From: Chitinophaga sp. CF118 | GTDB lineage: Bacteria; Bacteroidota; Bacteroidia; Chitinophagales; Chitinophagaceae | Direction: 5' to 3' | Assembly: GCF_900112615.1 (NCBI RefSeq) | Contig: NZ_FOMK01000002.1 | Span: 372,001-436,000 of the forward strand | DNA length: 64,000 nucleotides | The notes under the pieces: model-generated | The model's input: the letters and a program-made list of their open reading frames with translations, nothing else | The model's database searches: none | Told to the model about the DNA's origin: nothing | Position numbers and translations under genes: made by a program | In this document: piece after piece, positions 62,843-64,000 of the stretch | How the letters are laid out: every line of letters starts with the position of its first letter | How positions within the stretch are numbered: the stretch's first letter is position 1

Positions 62843-63415
62843 ATGGCAAGGAACAAAGCATTCGATCCGCAGGAAAAGCTGGAAAAAGCACAGGACCTCT
62901 TCTTAGAGAAGGGCTACAATGCTACGTCTATGCAAGACCTCGTAGATGGAATGCAACTCAACCGGGCCAGCATATACGATACTTACGGTGACAAGTATGC
63001 CCTTTTCCAGCAATGCCTTGAAAACTATGCAAAAAACAAGCTGATCGATTTCAAACAATGCTGCCAAAAAGGTTCCCCACTCGCTGCTGTAGAACACATT
63101 ATGCGGAAAACGCTGGAAAACCGCAGGGAAGGAATGACCTGCCTGATGGTAAAAACTTCCTTCGAACTGGCTTCCGTGGATGAAGGCATCCATCAGATGA
63201 TTCAGCAACAGGCAAAACAGAGTATCTCTATCCTGCAGGAATTACTGGAAAAAGCACAGCAACTGGAAGAAATACCGGCAGATAAAGAACCTGCCACCCT
63301 CGCCCAGTTCCTTTACGCCAGCTTTAGTTCTTTATGGATGATGGATGTGCTTTTTAACGATAAACGTATGCTGGATAAACTGGTAGAGCATATCTTAAAA
63401 AGTATCCGCCAATAG
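62843..63415 (+). CDS. TetR/AcrR family repressor
   Basis: A 190-residue repressor. The N-terminal HTH is clear (EKLEKAQDLFLEKGYNATSM, then MQDLVDGMQLNRASIYDTYGDKYALFQQCL). The rest is the ligand-binding helical domain, with a Cys in CLMVKTSFELA that could sense electrophiles. It lies 58 bp before an OYE/NemA-like gene on the same strand, and matching operators precede both, resembling NemR-NemA control in Enterobacteria. Ligand inferred, not shown. Confidence 0.93.
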   Translation: MARNKAFDPQEKLEKAQDLFLEKGYNATSMQDLVDGMQLNRASIYDTYGDKYALFQQCLENYAKNKLIDFKQCCQKGSPLAAVEHIMRKTLENRREGMTCLMVKTSFELASVDEGIHQMIQQQAKQSISILQELLEKAQQLEEIPADKEPATLAQFLYASFSSLWMMDVLFNDKRMLDKLVEHILKSIRQ

Positions 63416-63436
63416 TCTTTTTTTTTGCACCATTTT

Positions 63437-63452
63437 CAGAACGATCGTTCTG
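63437..63452. promoter_or_regulatory. Perfect 16-bp operator before the OYE gene
   Basis: CAGAACGATCGTTCTG is a perfect palindrome between tetR and the downstream reductase gene; degenerate matches precede tetR. Confidence 0.7.
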
Positions 63453-63473
63453 TAATAAACACTACCAATTATT

Positions 63474-64000
63474 ATGTATCCAACTTTATTATCGTCAGCA
63501 ACTATAGGCAAATATGCCCTTTCAAATAAGGTAGTGATGTCTCCTACAATGACCAAACGCCGCACTCCCGGAGGTATTCCTAATGATGCTATGGTTGAAT
63601 ATTACAGCCAGCGGGCAGGCGCAGGATTGATCATTGCGGAAGGTTCGGGCCCTTCTGAAAATGGAATGGGACATGCTCACATGCCGGGTATTTACAGCAA
63701 AGAACAGATAGCAGGATGGAAACGTGTAACCAATGCCGTACATGCAAAAGATGGCAGGATCTTCTTACAACTCATGCATACCGGACGGATATCACACCCG
63801 GCTAACATGCCTGCGAAAACAGAAGTACTGGCCCCTTCTGCAATTATGGCAAAAGGAGAAATATGGACAGATACTCATGGATGGCAGCCCCATCCTACTC
63901 CCCGGGCTATGACCACCAAAGAAGTGGAGCAAATGGTGAAACAATACGTAAAAGCGGCTACACAAGCCATTGCTGCCGGTTTCGATGGGGTAGAATTACA
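63474..64000 (+). CDS. Old yellow enzyme / N-ethylmaleimide reductase (3' end cut off)
   Basis: The first 175 residues of an FMN-dependent ene-reductase; the gene runs out of the window. Recognisable segments are SNKVVMSPTMTKRRTPGGIP (flavin-binding start), GLIIAEGSGPSENGMG, QLMHTGRISHPANMP and KQYVKAATQAIAAGFDGVEL, as in NemA/OYE proteins. It reduces activated C=C bonds and electrophiles using NAD(P)H. It shares a probable repressor with the upstream tetR gene, and the palindrome at 63437-63452 sits in its promoter. Substrate range unknown. Confidence 0.92.
   Translation, partial: MYPTLLSSATIGKYALSNKVVMSPTMTKRRTPGGIPNDAMVEYYSQRAGAGLIIAEGSGPSENGMGHAHMPGIYSKEQIAGWKRVTNAVHAKDGRIFLQLMHTGRISHPANMPAKTEVLAPSAIMAKGEIWTDTHGWQPHPTPRAMTTKEVEQMVKQYVKAATQAIAAGFDGVEL

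Noticed and set aside
1..64000. tRNA or rRNA genes
   Set aside because: No cloverleaf-like sequence with a TTCRANNC arm or rRNA stretch was recognised by reading; a tRNAscan run could overturn this.

Overview
The window reads as ordinary chromosome of a Bacteroidota bacterium, most likely Chitinophagaceae and probably Chitinophaga or a close relative. The evidence is the gene families (SusC/RagA TonB-linked porin, FecI/FecR-type sigma/anti-sigma pairs, DUF4252, DUF4974, DUF2911, PUR-domain protein, BT_3928-type DoxX/MauE protein), the near absence of Shine-Dalgarno sequences, and many -7 boxes of the form TAnnTTTG. No prophage, insertion sequence, rRNA, tRNA or CRISPR array was seen. The species assignment is an inference.

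Layout. 1-3 kb: end of purE, a PhoH-type ATPase, a DUF4878-like lipoprotein, inorganic pyrophosphatase. 3-7 kb: an NlpC/P60 peptidase, then two sigma/anti-sigma pairs, the first degenerate with a TPR-tailed anti-sigma. 7-18 kb: TPR protein, gyrA, saccharopine dehydrogenase-like protein, sirtuin, PAP2 phosphatase, EVE protein, LutA-like protein, ribH, TPR membrane protein, pdhA. 18-28 kb: recF with a DciA-like gene, an ECF sigma operon with two DUF4252 genes, a peptide-type ABC permease, folP-cdaA, an FKBP isomerase, an NrnA-like phosphoesterase and ndk. 28.4-30.2 kb is the most unusual non-coding stretch: a 198-bp palindrome built of 11-bp units, xerD, then copy A of a structured repeat. 30-36 kb: PI-PLC-like lipoprotein, a two-domain hypothetical, then a candidate signalling module (CPxxCP small protein, 7-TM protein, histidine kinase, NarL-type regulator) and a DUF2911 protein. 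36-41 kb: a minus-strand operon of PIG-L hydrolase, two very small membrane proteins and a sodium:solute symporter. 42-47 kb: FecI/FecR/SusC locus without SusD. 47-64 kb: pyrB, pyrR, a lipoprotein peroxiredoxin, copy B of the structured repeat, pruA, prfB with a programmed +1 frameshift at a UAA codon, TspO-like protein, pgi, two paralogous beta-barrels, PUR protein, ABC exporter, a third palindromic element, purC, an exonuclease-GIY-YIG fusion, a DUF4142 lipoprotein, and a TetR/old-yellow-enzyme pair with clear operators.

How the parts work together. Housekeeping functions (purine, pyrimidine, folate and riboflavin synthesis, glycolysis, replication and repair, translation termination) alternate with envelope and extracytoplasmic-sensing loci. 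There are four sigma/anti-sigma pairs and one two-component system in 64 kb, a heavy investment in envelope-linked transcription control. Most convergent gene pairs are separated by near-perfect hairpins that probably terminate both transcripts.

The strongest candidates for something undescribed are three non-coding element types (28708-28905; 29931-30073 with 49642-49779; 59162-59360), the CPxxCP/7-TM/kinase/regulator module, and the prfB frameshift site that uses UAA.
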